Notes under the pieces: generated by a model | Databases searched by the model: none | Seen by the model: the letters and a program-made list of their open reading frames with translations, nothing else | What the model was told of the DNA's origin: nothing | Assembly: GCF_004000885.1 (NCBI RefSeq) | Contig: NZ_BIMC01000014.1 | Coordinates: forward strand, 62,001-126,000 | DNA: 64,000 bases | Direction: 5' to 3' | From: Paenibacillus glucanolyticus NBRC 15330 | Lineage (GTDB): Bacteria; Bacillota; Bacilli; Paenibacillales; Paenibacillaceae | Made by a program: the position numbers and the translations under genes | Shown here: in pieces, positions 1 to 9,206 of the stretch | Layout of the letters: the number at the start of each line of letters is the position of its first letter | Numbering within the stretch: position 1 is the stretch's first letter

Positions 1-31
1 GCACCTCGTAATAATCACGCTTATCAGCCAC
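1..31 (-). CDS. dnaJ: Chaperone protein DnaJ, N-terminal fragment (cut by window edge)
   Basis: Only the first ten codons are inside the window; they read MADKRDYYEV, the usual opening of DnaJ J-domains. The start is GTG, preceded at good spacing by GGGGTG. It lies 92 bases downstream of dnaK on the same strand, the usual hrcA-grpE-dnaK-dnaJ order. DnaJ is the Hsp40 co-chaperone that delivers substrates to DnaK and stimulates its ATPase. The HPD motif and zinc-finger domain would lie outside the window, so identity rests on the N-terminus and gene order. Confidence 0.85.
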   Translation of the reverse strand, partial: MADKRDYYEV

Positions 32-123
32 GGTTTCACCCCAATCTCTTTATTACTCTTTACATAAGGAAAGCCAAAGTGCGAAGATGCGCAGCTTTGA
101 CCTTCCCATACAATCTATTCAGA

Positions 124-1962
124 TTAACCTTTGTTTTTATCTTCGTCAACAACCTCGTAATCTGCATCAACGACATTGTCTTTCTTCGGAGCGCCAGTGT
201 CAGCACCTTCAGCACCTTGCTGTTCTTGTGCTGCTTGCTCATACAGCTTCACGGACAGCTGCTGCACGATTTGAGTCAGCTCCTCAACCGAAGCGTTAAT
301 CTCTTCCAGGTTATCGGCTTCGAGCGCCTTTTTCACTTTCTCTTTCGCTTCATTCGCTTTTTCCACTTCGGCCGCATCAACTTTGTCTCCAAGGTCTTTG
401 ATGGTTTTCTCTGTGGTGTATACGAGTTGGTCCGCATTGTTGCGAGCTTCTACCAGTTCTTTACGTTTACGGTCTTCCTCGGCGTGAAGCTCAGCGTCTT
501 TCATCATTTGTTCAACTTCAGCGTCACTCAAGCCGCTGGAAGACGTGATGGTGATCTTCTGGCTCTTGCCAGTGCCTTTATCCGTAGCCGAAACATTGAC
601 GATACCGTTCGCATCAATATCGAAGGTAACTTCGATTTGCGGTACACCGCGCGGTGCTGGAGGAATATCTCCAAGCATGAAGCGTCCCAATGTTTTGTTG
701 CCGGCAGCCATTTCGCGCTCACCTTGAAGCACGTGAATTTCGACACTCGGCTGGTTATCGGCATACGTGGAGAATACTTGGGATTTGCTTGTTGGGATTG
801 TCGTATTGCGATCGATCATTTTGGTGAATACGCCGCCTGCGGTTTCGATACCGAGGGACAGTGGAGTTACGTCGAGCAGAACCACGTCTTTAACGTCGCC
901 AGTCAATACGCCCGCTTGAACAGCGGCACCAAGCGCGACCACTTCGTCAGGATTTACGCCTTTGTGAGGCTCTTTGCCTGTCAATTTCTTAATGGCTTCT
1001 TGTACGGCTGGAATACGGGTAGAACCGCCGACAAGTACGATTTTATGAATATCATTAGCCGTCAAACCTGCATCGCTAAGCGCTTGACGAGTTGGTCCAA
1101 GCGTACGCTCTACAAGTGAAGCGGACAATTCTTCGAATTTAGCACGAGTCAGGTTGATCTCCAAATGCTGAGGCACGCCGTCAGCAACGGTGATGAACGG
1201 CAGGGAAATCGTTGTTGTCAGTACGCCGGACAATTCCTTTTTCGCTTTCTCAGCTGCGTCTTTCAAACGTTGAACGGCAGCCTTGTCTTTGCTCAGGTCA
1301 ATGCCCTGCTCTTTTTTGAATTCTGCTACCAGGTAGTCGATGATCACTTGGTCAAAATCGTCTCCGCCGAGTTTGTTGTCACCGCTGGTTGCTTTTACTT
1401 CGAAGAAGCCATCGCCGAGTTCCAGAATGGAAACGTCGAATGTACCGCCACCAAGGTCATATACCAGAATCGTTTGGTCTTCGGATTTTTCCATACCGTA
1501 TGCCAAAGCAGCTGCCGTCGGCTCGTTAACGATACGCAGAACCTCAAGACCCGCGATTTTACCGGCATCTTTTGTTGCTTGACGCTGACTGTCATTAAAA
1601 TATGCAGGAACCGTGATAACGGCTTGGGTTACTGTTTGGCCCAGATACGCTTCCGCATCGGATTTCAGCTTCTGCAGAATGATTGCGGAAATCTCTTGCG
1701 GTGTGTAGTCTTTGCCATCGATGGTTTCTTTGTGATTCGTACCCATGTGACGCTTGATGGAGATAATGGTACGATCCGGGTTGGTGATCGCTTGCCGTTT
1801 GGCTGTATCCCCAACAACACGCTCGCCATCTTTCTTAAATCCGACGACGGACGGGGTTGTACGAGCACCCTCCGGATTCGGGATAACTACTGCTTCCCCA
1901 CCCTCCATTACGGCTACGCAGGAGTTGGTTGTTCCTAAGTCGATACCAATTACTTTGCTCAT
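124..1962 (-). CDS. dnaK: Molecular chaperone DnaK (Hsp70)
   Basis: Cytoplasmic ATP-dependent chaperone of 612 residues. The nucleotide-binding domain opens with IGIDLGTTNSCVAVMEG (from residue 5), has the phosphate-2 loop VYDLGGGTFDVSIL (167-180) and an adenosine motif VLVGGSTRIP (309-318). The interdomain linker VVLLDVTPLSLG is at 360-371, followed by the substrate-binding beta-sandwich and a helical lid ending in acidic DADYEVVDEDKNKG. It has the short N-terminal lobe typical of Gram-positive DnaK, without the extra segment of proteobacterial proteins. The start is fixed by AAGGAGG just upstream. It is the fourth gene of a CIRCE-controlled operon, 87 bases after grpE. Confidence 0.98.
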   Translation of the reverse strand: MSKVIGIDLGTTNSCVAVMEGGEAVVIPNPEGARTTPSVVGFKKDGERVVGDTAKRQAITNPDRTIISIKRHMGTNHKETIDGKDYTPQEISAIILQKLKSDAEAYLGQTVTQAVITVPAYFNDSQRQATKDAGKIAGLEVLRIVNEPTAAALAYGMEKSEDQTILVYDLGGGTFDVSILELGDGFFEVKATSGDNKLGGDDFDQVIIDYLVAEFKKEQGIDLSKDKAAVQRLKDAAEKAKKELSGVLTTTISLPFITVADGVPQHLEINLTRAKFEELSASLVERTLGPTRQALSDAGLTANDIHKIVLVGGSTRIPAVQEAIKKLTGKEPHKGVNPDEVVALGAAVQAGVLTGDVKDVVLLDVTPLSLGIETAGGVFTKMIDRNTTIPTSKSQVFSTYADNQPSVEIHVLQGEREMAAGNKTLGRFMLGDIPPAPRGVPQIEVTFDIDANGIVNVSATDKGTGKSQKITITSSSGLSDAEVEQMMKDAELHAEEDRKRKELVEARNNADQLVYTTEKTIKDLGDKVDAAEVEKANEAKEKVKKALEADNLEEINASVEELTQIVQQLSVKLYEQAAQEQQGAEGADTGAPKKDNVVDADYEVVDEDKNKG

Positions 1963-2049
1963 GAAAAATTTTCCTCCTTATTCATTCACACGAATCTTCG
2001 TATGATATTGATCATTTTTTTATATGATAAACGACCATTCGAGAGTCGC

Positions 2050-2646
2050 TTACATGCTCACTTTAACCATGGCAGGTCTCAATACTTTGTCTTTCAGCAT
2101 GTAGCCCTTCTGCACTTCCTCGACCACGATGCCTTCCTCGAATTCATCGCTTTCCACTTGCATTATCGCTTGATGATACTCCGGATTAAACGGCTCGCCG
2201 ATACTGTTCATCGCCGTCAAGCCTTCGCTTGCCAGAACGGATTCCAGTTGACGGAAAATCATGTTTACCCCTTTGGAGAAGGATTCAAACTCCGGATTGT
2301 CACCGGATGCCTGAAGGGCACGTTCAAAGTTGTCAATCACGGGCAGAAGCTCCGTAATGAGTTTGGAGGAAGCATATTTACCAAGCTCCTCTTTCTCCTT
2401 CTGTGTACGTCTGCGGAAGTTATCGAAATCCGCTTGCACTCGCAGCGCGCGCTGCTGATGCTCCAGCACTTCAGCCTGAAGTTTCTCAAGCTCGGCTGAA
2501 CCAGCCTCATCCGAAGATTCCGTTACAGGAATCTCCTGCTCAGGGGTTACTTCACCCTCACCCGGGCCTGGCGTGTTCTCCAATGTTTCTTCTACTATTT
2601 CCTCTGAAACTGTATCTTGAACGGCATCCTTATGCTCATTATTCAA
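2050..2646 (-). CDS. grpE: Nucleotide exchange factor GrpE
   Basis: GrpE dimers release ADP from DnaK. The N-terminal third is acidic and disordered (many Glu, Pro, Thr), followed by a long coiled coil (ELEKLQAEVLEHQQRALRVQADFDN in two pieces) and the family motif NFRRRTQKEKEELGKYA; the C-terminal beta domain contains FNPEYHQAIM. I start it at a TTG codon because GGAGGTGA lies ten bases before it; an ATG 16 codons further upstream has no comparable ribosome binding site. This gives 198 residues. It follows the unusual chaperonin gene and precedes dnaK. Confidence 0.95.
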   Translation of the reverse strand: MNNEHKDAVQDTVSEEIVEETLENTPGPGEGEVTPEQEIPVTESSDEAGSAELEKLQAEVLEHQQRALRVQADFDNFRRRTQKEKEELGKYASSKLITELLPVIDNFERALQASGDNPEFESFSKGVNMIFRQLESVLASEGLTAMNSIGEPFNPEYHQAIMQVESDEFEEGIVVEEVQKGYMLKDKVLRPAMVKVSM

Positions 2647-2707
2647 GACGCCTTCACCTCCTTCATATTCTAAACCAGGTTGTCTGTGATTCATTTATGG
2701 GATTACG

Positions 2708-4243
2708 TTATTCGCCTATTTCCTTCATCTTGATTACATGATGAATCCGAAGCACGGCAGCCGCTACTTCGCCGGCTGCCCGCAGTCCGTGAAGTTTGAC
2801 CGGAGCCGGATCAAGCACCCCAAGCTCCTCATAATCCACAACACGGCCGCTGTCACAATCAATACCCATACTATCGGAGATGGCACGAATTTGTGCTGCG
2901 CGCACTTCCTCCATCTTCTCAAGCGGATTGTAACCGGCATTCAGAAGGATCTGCGACATCGGCTTGCGCAGCGCCGCCGAAACGGCCTCCATCCCGAAGG
3001 CTTCCATGCCTTTCTGGGCCTCCCGGATTCGTTCCAGCTCGTAGGACACGGCAAGTTCGCTTGTCCCGCCGCCTGGAAGCACCCCGCCGGATACGGCCGC
3101 CTGCAGAGCCGATGCTGCGTCTCCCGCGATTCGGGCGGCCTCGCCCACCACTTCAGAGGTGCTTGCACCGACAATGACCGTCACAATACGGTCTTGATTG
3201 CCGCATGCAAGCCGGATCTTCTCAATCCCTTCATCATAAGAGACACGCGGGGTATGGCCCAGAAGAGCCGCAAGCTCCTTCGAGTCTTTATGTAACGCCT
3301 TCCGGCGTATGGGAGTAGCCCCCGTCATGTCGCTTACCCGCCGAAGATCCGCACGCGATACGCGCGGCACAACCATCATGCCGTGGTCGAGGCAGAACTG
3401 CTCTGCATCGGGGTGGATTCCTTTTTCAAGCAGAATGAGTTTTACGGACAATTCCGACATCTTCTCTAAATCCGAAGCGAACACTTTCCTAAGATCCATA
3501 TACTGCGCAAACCCGGCTTCCGTTGTCAGCGCCTCTTCGTCTATCTCATCCGGCTCCAGGGAATCAAACAGCACAAGCACCTTGGCATCATCATATGATT
3601 GTGATTCGCGGGCGAAGATAGGCCTCTGCCGCAGCAGAACCCCTTCAAACACTTCATTCTCGGCATTCTCCAGAGCAATTATACTGTCTGCAAGCGAGTA
3701 GGAAGGGTCCTGGAGCCGATTAATTCCGGCCTTGTGTGCAGCCTGCATGATTAATTCCACAATGTCCTTGCGTTCACGGCCAGCAACGTACACCGTCCGC
3801 TCAAGCAGCGGATCGTCCAGTCCGTCAATGACCCGAACCCGGTCAGATAACAACCGCAAAGACGTCTCGATTCCCTGGCGCAGACCCTCCACCACCTTGG
3901 AAGCCGGGACACCCCGCGTAATGCGGGATACGCCTTCCTGTACCAGGGCACCTGCAAGCACGGTAGCGGTTGTGGTGCCATCCCCGATCTTCTCCTGCTG
4001 GGCACGCGCCACCTGTATGAGAAGGCGGGCTGCCGGATGGGTGACATCCATTTTATCCAGAATCGTGACACCGTCATTGGTAATGACGACTTCACCGCGA
4101 GGGCCCACCAGCATCACGTCCAGCCCCTTGGGCCCAAGAGTACCTTCCACAGCGGACGTGACAGCCCGGACGGCATTACTATTGTTCAGCAGCGTAGAGT
4201 ACCGCTCATCTCCATCCACTTGGCTATGTTGTCCTTGGCTCAT
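2708..4243 (-). CDS. Thermosome-like (group III) chaperonin, dnaK-operon encoded
   Basis: A 511-residue Cpn60-fold chaperonin that resembles archaeal thermosomes more than GroEL. Nucleotide motifs, numbered from a GTG three codons upstream, are LGPKGLDVMLV (39-49), NDGVTIL with Asp60, GDGTTTATVLAG with Asp91, and GDAASALQ with Asp378 sixteen residues before PGGG; these match the three catalytic aspartates of GroEL. The apical region (about 230-300) carries an acidic helical insertion (EPDEIDEEALTTEAGFAQYM) in the position of the group II built-in lid. The C-terminus reads GVLDPAPVKLHGL then AAAVLRIHHVIK, the archaeal-style ending instead of a GroEL GGM tail. The ATG start has AAGGAG eight bases before it. 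It sits between hrcA and grpE under CIRCE control. Chaperonins of this type have been reported from dnaK operons of some Firmicutes such as Carboxydothermus (from memory). No groES-like gene is adjacent. Confidence 0.9.
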   Translation of the reverse strand: MSQGQHSQVDGDERYSTLLNNSNAVRAVTSAVEGTLGPKGLDVMLVGPRGEVVITNDGVTILDKMDVTHPAARLLIQVARAQQEKIGDGTTTATVLAGALVQEGVSRITRGVPASKVVEGLRQGIETSLRLLSDRVRVIDGLDDPLLERTVYVAGRERKDIVELIMQAAHKAGINRLQDPSYSLADSIIALENAENEVFEGVLLRQRPIFARESQSYDDAKVLVLFDSLEPDEIDEEALTTEAGFAQYMDLRKVFASDLEKMSELSVKLILLEKGIHPDAEQFCLDHGMMVVPRVSRADLRRVSDMTGATPIRRKALHKDSKELAALLGHTPRVSYDEGIEKIRLACGNQDRIVTVIVGASTSEVVGEAARIAGDAASALQAAVSGGVLPGGGTSELAVSYELERIREAQKGMEAFGMEAVSAALRKPMSQILLNAGYNPLEKMEEVRAAQIRAISDSMGIDCDSGRVVDYEELGVLDPAPVKLHGLRAAGEVAAAVLRIHHVIKMKEIGE

Positions 4244-4256
4244 CTGTCTCACTCCT

Positions 4257-5291
4257 TTATTTGTACCAGTGTGACAGCAGCTTCGTCAGGTCATGGGATA
4301 ATACATTCAAGATGCCGATCACCCGTGCATATTCCATTCGTGTAGGGCCGAGTATTCCGATGGAACCAAGCGCTTTGCCATCGATGGAATAGGTAGCCGT
4401 TATTAAACTGCAGTTGGAGATCGCTTCATGCGTATTCTCCGTACCTATCTTCACCTGAATGCCGTGCTCCCCAGGAGCCGGTGCCATCAGCTTCATCAGG
4501 GCAGGCGTCTGCTCCAGAAGCTCAAAGATTTCCCTTACCTTATCTACATCCTTGAACTCGGGCTGATTCAGCATATGGGTGGTACCGCTAAGATACACAC
4601 CCCGGTGGTCCGGTTCGTTATTAAGCGCAATATCGAGCATGCTCATGAGATCCTCGTAATGCGAAATATGCCGCTGCATTTCCTCGCCAATCTCCGTATA
4701 CAAACGGGTCTTGAGTTTATATAGAGGCACGTTGACAAGTTTCTTGTTCAGAAGGTTCACCACTTGCTCCAATTCCGAAACGGACACGCCCTTGGGAATG
4801 GAGACAATCTTGTTCTCGACTTGCCCAGTGCTGGTTACGATGATCGCTACGGCCTGGTCCTCATGAAGAGGAAGAAGCTGGAAATGACGCAAAGACGTAT
4901 GAAAAACTTCCGGTCCCAGCAGGATGGAAGTGTAATTAGTCATCTGAGACAAAATGCCGGCTGTATGCTGTATCATCTGCTCCATCACGTTCAGCTTTTC
5001 TGCAAAAAATGATTTCATCAAATGCAGCTCCGCAGCGTTCAAGGAAAACGACGACGCGAGATGATCAACATAATAACGATATCCCTTATGAGACGGAATT
5101 CGTCCAGCTGACGTATGAGGCTGCTCCAAAAACCCGAGCTCCTCCAGATCAGCCATCTCATTTCGAATGGTAGCCGGACTATAACCCACATCCCCGCGTT
5201 TGGAAATGCTTCTCGAACCTACCGGCTCGGCAGAACGGATATAGTCATCCACAATGGCATTCAAAATCATGCGCTGACGATCTGTTAACAT
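4257..5291 (-). CDS. hrcA: Heat-inducible transcription repressor HrcA
   Basis: HrcA binds CIRCE operators and represses class I heat-shock genes; in B. subtilis its activity is maintained by GroEL. The 344-residue protein has an N-terminal winged helix (LTDRQRMILNAIVDDYI, then SRSISKRGDVGYSPATIRNE) and the long regulatory domain ending in GSIGILGPTRMEYARVI near the C-terminus. AAGGAGGGGAG precedes the ATG. It is the first gene of the operon, about 40 bases downstream of a perfect CIRCE element, so it should be autoregulated. Confidence 0.97.
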   Translation of the reverse strand: MLTDRQRMILNAIVDDYIRSAEPVGSRSISKRGDVGYSPATIRNEMADLEELGFLEQPHTSAGRIPSHKGYRYYVDHLASSFSLNAAELHLMKSFFAEKLNVMEQMIQHTAGILSQMTNYTSILLGPEVFHTSLRHFQLLPLHEDQAVAIIVTSTGQVENKIVSIPKGVSVSELEQVVNLLNKKLVNVPLYKLKTRLYTEIGEEMQRHISHYEDLMSMLDIALNNEPDHRGVYLSGTTHMLNQPEFKDVDKVREIFELLEQTPALMKLMAPAPGEHGIQVKIGTENTHEAISNCSLITATYSIDGKALGSIGILGPTRMEYARVIGILNVLSHDLTKLLSHWYK

Positions 5292-5330
5292 GTCGCTCCC
5301 CTCCTTGCTGACTGCTAAATTTCGCTTTCG

Positions 5331-5357
5331 TTAGCACTCCTCGTCATCGAGTGCTAA
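5331..5357 (-). promoter_or_regulatory. CIRCE operator of the hrcA-chaperonin-grpE-dnaK-dnaJ operon
   Basis: TTAGCACTC, nine bases, GAGTGCTAA: an exact match to the CIRCE consensus (9-9-9 inverted repeat). It lies between the predicted promoter and hrcA, in the expected early-leader position, and is the binding site for HrcA. Confidence 0.97.
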
Positions 5358-5368
5358 CCGATATAACA

Positions 5369-5398
5369 AAAATACCAAACCGACCTGAGGATTGTCAA
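5369..5398 (-). promoter_or_regulatory. Sigma-A promoter of the hrcA operon
   Basis: On the minus strand TTGACA (5398-5393) is followed after 18 bases by TATTTT (5374-5369), just upstream of CIRCE. The -35 box starts two bases beyond the stop codon of the upstream acetyltransferase gene, so there is almost no spacer. The -10 box is only a moderate match. Confidence 0.65.
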
Positions 5399-5399
5399 G

Positions 5400-5861
5400 T
5401 CAGTTCAGTACTTTAAGAACAGCTATTTCGTCACAGGCGTGCTGCTTCTTGCAATGGATGCAGTCGGTCCACACCTTCTCCGGGAAAATCTCCTTCTCAA
5501 CGACGTCAAAGCCGTTTTTGATGAAAAAGGATACCTCGTACGTCAAGGCCATCACTTTCGGAAGCTCACGACGCTTCGCCTCTTCCAAAAGGGAATCCAC
5601 CAGCATCGAGCCGATGCCCTTTCCTTTATAACCTTCAGAGATGCCGAGTGATCGGATCTCAACCAAATCGGTTCCGAGCTGACACAATGAACCACAGCCG
5701 ATAACATGTCCTTCGGATTCCGCAACCACGAATTCTCCGATCTGTTTCTCCAGCACTTTTTTGGACCGGGGCAGCATGATCCCCTTCTCGGCATATCCCT
5801 GAATCATCTGATACAGCGGCTCGACATCCTCAAGCTTTGCTTTTCTGCATACCGCCGACAT
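5400..5861 (-). CDS. GNAT N-acetyltransferase, short ArgA-like
   Basis: A 153-residue GNAT-fold acetyltransferase. The acetyl-CoA loop is GYKGKGIGSMLVDSLLEEAK (about 78-97). Near the C-terminus PEKVWTDCIHCKKQHACDE is a cysteine-containing signature I associate with short, stand-alone N-acetylglutamate synthases, so glutamate acetylation for arginine synthesis is plausible, but no arg genes are adjacent and the substrate is unproven. The ATG follows AGGGGAG. It lies between hemW and the hrcA promoter on the same strand; its stop codon almost touches that promoter. Confidence 0.8.
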   Translation of the reverse strand: MSAVCRKAKLEDVEPLYQMIQGYAEKGIMLPRSKKVLEKQIGEFVVAESEGHVIGCGSLCQLGTDLVEIRSLGISEGYKGKGIGSMLVDSLLEEAKRRELPKVMALTYEVSFFIKNGFDVVEKEIFPEKVWTDCIHCKKQHACDEIAVLKVLN

Positions 5862-5936
5862 GTTGTCCGTCTCCCCTTTACACGCTCCGTCATGTTATGA
5901 ATAAATATACAACAGAGCGCATATAAGTTCAATAGA

Positions 5937-7103
5937 TTAATTTGTCGACAGACTCCCTATAAATTCGGCGAACACATCGTTGCCAAACAGAATTCCTTTG
6001 CTGCTCAGCTTATAGCCGTCTTCCGTGGAGTCCAGAAGCCCAGCCCCCACCATTTTATCCAGCGGACGGGCGAATACCTGCTCCATGGGAACACCGAATT
6101 GCTGCTGGAATCGGGTCCGTGATACACCGTCCAGCACACGGAGTCCAACCATCAGGAAATCCTCCATCGCTTCTTCCCTTGACACCTCAAAGCTTTCCAG
6201 TCTTGGGAGTCCTTTGTTGGCTGCTTCATTATAGGGATTGACCCCTTTGATGTTCACGTGACGCTGACGGCCTACATATCCGTGCGCTCCTGCGCCCAGT
6301 CCATAATAATCCTCGTTCCGCCAGTAAGTCATGTTATGACGGCTCTCAAATCCGGGTTTAGCAAAATTGCTGATCTCATACTGCTTATATCCGGCCGCCT
6401 TCATCCGTTCCATTAAGAGAAGGTACATATTCAGCTCGTCCTCCTCGTCCGGAAGCGGCAGCTGGTTTCTCTGGTACATCGTATGGAACAATGTGTTCTC
6501 TTCCACCTTCAGGCTGTATATCGAATAGTGAGGGAGCCCCAGTGCCAAGGCCTTATCCACGCTTTCCGCCAGCATCTCCAGCGTCTGGTTCGGAAGTCCG
6601 AACATCAAATCGATGGACATGTTGTCAAAGCCTGCTTGTCTGGCGTTGTCCAGGCTCCGGTACACGTCATCCGTATCATGGATTCTCCCGATGCCAGTCA
6701 GCAAGCTGTTCTGGAAGGCCTGCACCCCGAAGCTGATCCGGTTCACGCCGCCTTCACGCATGACGGACAATTTCTCCAAATCCGTAGTACCGGGATTCGC
6801 TTCCATCGAGAACTCAATGTCCTCCGTCCATTCGGGAAAATGCCGCCTCACGCTTTGCAGAAAATACGCCATTTCATTCGGCTTGAGGACCGTCGGTGTT
6901 CCTCCCCCCACAAATATGCTCTTGATGATGCCCGGAGGATTGGCCTTAACGGTCAGTTCCATTTCCTTATCCAGCGCATGCAGATAATCCATAACCGGCT
7001 GATCCTTTAATACATAGGAGTTGAAATCACAGTAAAAACATTTATTGGTGCAGAACGGAATATGGATGTATACTGCTTCCGTCCGTTTATCGATTGCCAT
7101 CAT
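5937..7103 (-). CDS. hemW: Heme chaperone HemW (radical SAM, HemN-like)
   Basis: HemW is a radical-SAM-fold heme chaperone, often misannotated as oxygen-independent coproporphyrinogen oxidase. The cluster-binding motif CTNKCFYCDFNSY has cysteines at residues 18, 22 and 25 from the chosen start; the HemW-type heme motif HNMTYW is present (RHNMTYWRNEDYYGLGAGAH). The protein is 388 residues with a C-terminal winged-helix domain (TEDGYKLSSKGILFGNDVF). I chose the ATG preceded by AGGGGG at 11 bases over a GTG 12 codons upstream. As in B. subtilis it lies downstream of lepA and upstream of hrcA; a terminator separates it from lepA. Confidence 0.93.
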   Translation of the reverse strand: MMAIDKRTEAVYIHIPFCTNKCFYCDFNSYVLKDQPVMDYLHALDKEMELTVKANPPGIIKSIFVGGGTPTVLKPNEMAYFLQSVRRHFPEWTEDIEFSMEANPGTTDLEKLSVMREGGVNRISFGVQAFQNSLLTGIGRIHDTDDVYRSLDNARQAGFDNMSIDLMFGLPNQTLEMLAESVDKALALGLPHYSIYSLKVEENTLFHTMYQRNQLPLPDEEDELNMYLLLMERMKAAGYKQYEISNFAKPGFESRHNMTYWRNEDYYGLGAGAHGYVGRQRHVNIKGVNPYNEAANKGLPRLESFEVSREEAMEDFLMVGLRVLDGVSRTRFQQQFGVPMEQVFARPLDKMVGAGLLDSTEDGYKLSSKGILFGNDVFAEFIGSLSTN

Positions 7104-7199
7104 TCTTTTTCTTGCCCCCTTATGTGCAGCCTCCTGCACGACTTACTTAAGTAATTACAGAAGTTCATTCTCTACTATAACGCTACGCCTCTTGTAATG

Positions 7200-7230
7200 A
7201 AAGAAAGGAAAGCCGAGAATCGGCTTTCCC
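7200..7230 (-). terminator. Rho-independent terminator of lepA
   Basis: Read on the minus strand: GGAAAGCCGA, three-base loop, TCGGCTTTCC, then TTTCTTTC. A perfect 10-bp stem about 75 bases after the lepA stop. Confidence 0.9.
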
Positions 7231-7304
7231 ATCATTTACATTGTAAAGCTGTAAGACTGGCGGCTTCGCTGAGACTAAACACGTCCTGCTGAACCATCCG
7301 ATTA

Positions 7305-9119
7305 CTAGTCGTCGATTTTCAAGACGGCCATAAAGGCTTCCTGCGGCACTTCGACGCTGCCGACTTGCTTCATCCGCTTCTTGCCTTCCTTCTGCTTCTC
7401 AAGGAGTTTCCGCTTCCGGGAGATGTCACCGCCATAACACTTGGCAAGTACATTCTTCCGCATCGCTTTCACCGTCTCACGGGCAACTACCTTGGTACCC
7501 ACGGAAGCTTGAATCGGCACTTCGAACATTTGGCGAGGAATCAGCTCGCGCAGCTTCTCGCAAATGGCCCGTCCGCGGTGATACGCGCGGTCCTTGTGCA
7601 CGATAAAGGACAAGGCGTCCACTTGTTCGCCGTTGAGTACAATATCCATCTTCGCCAGATTGGATTTACGATATCCAGACACCTCGTAATCAAAGGAGGC
7701 GTACCCCTTCGTGCTGGATTTAAGCTGGTCGAAGAAGTCGTAGACAATTTCCGATAACGGAATTTCATAGGTAATGGTGACGCGCGTTGTGTCCAAATAT
7801 TCCATGTTGACGAATTCGCCGCGTTTGTTTTGGCACAGTTCCATGATCGACCCTACATAATCGTTCGGCACGATAATGGCCGCTTTAACATAAGGTTCTT
7901 CAACATAATCAACCTTGCCGACCTCAGGATAATGGGAAGGGTTATCGATCTGGATCTGCTCTCCGTTTGTCAGCGTAATGCGGTATATAACGCTTGGCGC
8001 GGTCGTGATCAGCGGTATGTTAAACTCGCGTTCAATCCGCTCCTGGATCACATCCATATGAAGCAGGCCCAGGAATCCGCAGCGGAAGCCGAATCCGAGT
8101 GCACTGGACGTCTCCGGCTCAAAGCTGAGCGATGCATCATTAAGCTGCAGCTTCTCAAGCGCCTCGCGCAGATCGTTGTAGTCTGACGTTTCGATTGGAT
8201 ACAATCCGCAGAACACCATCGGGTTGATTTTGCGGTAACCCGGGAGCGGCTCGGCTGTCGGACGCTTGGCATCCGTTACCGTATCGCCGACCTGCGTATC
8301 GCCTACACTCTTGATGCCCGCTACAATGAAGCCGACATCTCCGACGTTAAGCTCGTCCACGATGGACATGCGGGGCTTAAATGCACCCACTTCGATGACT
8401 TCGAAAGATTTGCCGGTCGCCATCATTTTGATTTTGGAGCCTGCCTTAATGCTTCCGTCGATAACACGCACATAGACGATGACACCCTTATATGGATCAT
8501 AGTGGGAGTCGAAGATCAGCGCTTTCAGCGGTTCTTCCGGATGGCCCGCAGGTGCCGGTACTTTCTGCACCACCTGCTCCAAAATCTCCTTGATACCGAT
8601 GCCCGCTTTGGCGGAAGCCAGGACCGCATCGCTGGCATCAAGCCCGATGACATCCTCGACCTCTTGCTTTACGCGCTCAGGATCGGCGCTTGGCAGATCG
8701 ATTTTGTTAATGACAGGCAGGATTTCAAGATTGTTATCCAGTGCCAGATATACGTTGGCCAGCGTCTGGGCTTCGATACCCTGCGCAGCATCAACAACGA
8801 GCAGCGCGCCCTCACAAGCAGCCAGGCTTCGGGATACCTCATACGTAAAGTCGACGTGCCCCGGAGTATCAATCAGATTCAATATGTACTCCTCGCCGTT
8901 ATCGGCTTTGTAATTTAGGCGAACCGCCTGCAGCTTGATGGTAATTCCGCGTTCTCTCTCCAGATCCATCTGATCCAGAACCTGCTCCTGCATTTCACGC
9001 GAGGTTAATGCACCGGTATACTCTAATATACGGTCAGCAAGTGTCGATTTCCCATGGTCTATATGTGCAATAATGCAGAAATTACGAATTTTTTGTTGTC
9101 TTGCTTGTACGTCTGTCAT
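7305..9119 (-). CDS. lepA: Elongation factor 4 (LepA) GTPase
   Basis: Ribosome-associated translational GTPase that acts on ribosomes in pre- or post-translocation states. G motifs: HIDHGKST (G1), DTPGHVDF (G3) and NKIDLP (G4); EF-G-like domains follow, and the LepA-specific C-terminal domain has KMDIVLNGEQVDALSFIVH and a terminal basic stretch CYGGDISRKRKLLEKQKEGK. I start at the ATG of MTDVQARQQKIRNF, preceded by GGGGG and AGG, giving 604 residues; an upstream ATG would add 21 residues absent from the family. It follows yqxA in the conserved gpr-spoIIP-yqxA-lepA order. Confidence 0.97.
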   Translation of the reverse strand: MTDVQARQQKIRNFCIIAHIDHGKSTLADRILEYTGALTSREMQEQVLDQMDLERERGITIKLQAVRLNYKADNGEEYILNLIDTPGHVDFTYEVSRSLAACEGALLVVDAAQGIEAQTLANVYLALDNNLEILPVINKIDLPSADPERVKQEVEDVIGLDASDAVLASAKAGIGIKEILEQVVQKVPAPAGHPEEPLKALIFDSHYDPYKGVIVYVRVIDGSIKAGSKIKMMATGKSFEVIEVGAFKPRMSIVDELNVGDVGFIVAGIKSVGDTQVGDTVTDAKRPTAEPLPGYRKINPMVFCGLYPIETSDYNDLREALEKLQLNDASLSFEPETSSALGFGFRCGFLGLLHMDVIQERIEREFNIPLITTAPSVIYRITLTNGEQIQIDNPSHYPEVGKVDYVEEPYVKAAIIVPNDYVGSIMELCQNKRGEFVNMEYLDTTRVTITYEIPLSEIVYDFFDQLKSSTKGYASFDYEVSGYRKSNLAKMDIVLNGEQVDALSFIVHKDRAYHRGRAICEKLRELIPRQMFEVPIQASVGTKVVARETVKAMRKNVLAKCYGGDISRKRKLLEKQKEGKKRMKQVGSVEVPQEAFMAVLKIDD

Positions 9120-9206
9120 GCCTAACCCCCAACAACCACCAGATGTTTGAATCAACTTATTATACCAGTTGAGGGGATGCACAGCAATGCTGAGAAAAAG
9201 GTGAAT

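Noticed and set aside
79..1938. Two long open frames on the plus strand (346 and 257 codons) opposite dnaK.
   Set aside because: They are antisense to a fully conserved dnaK, have Phe/Leu/Arg-rich composition without domains, and lack ribosome binding sites; they result from codon bias of dnaK.
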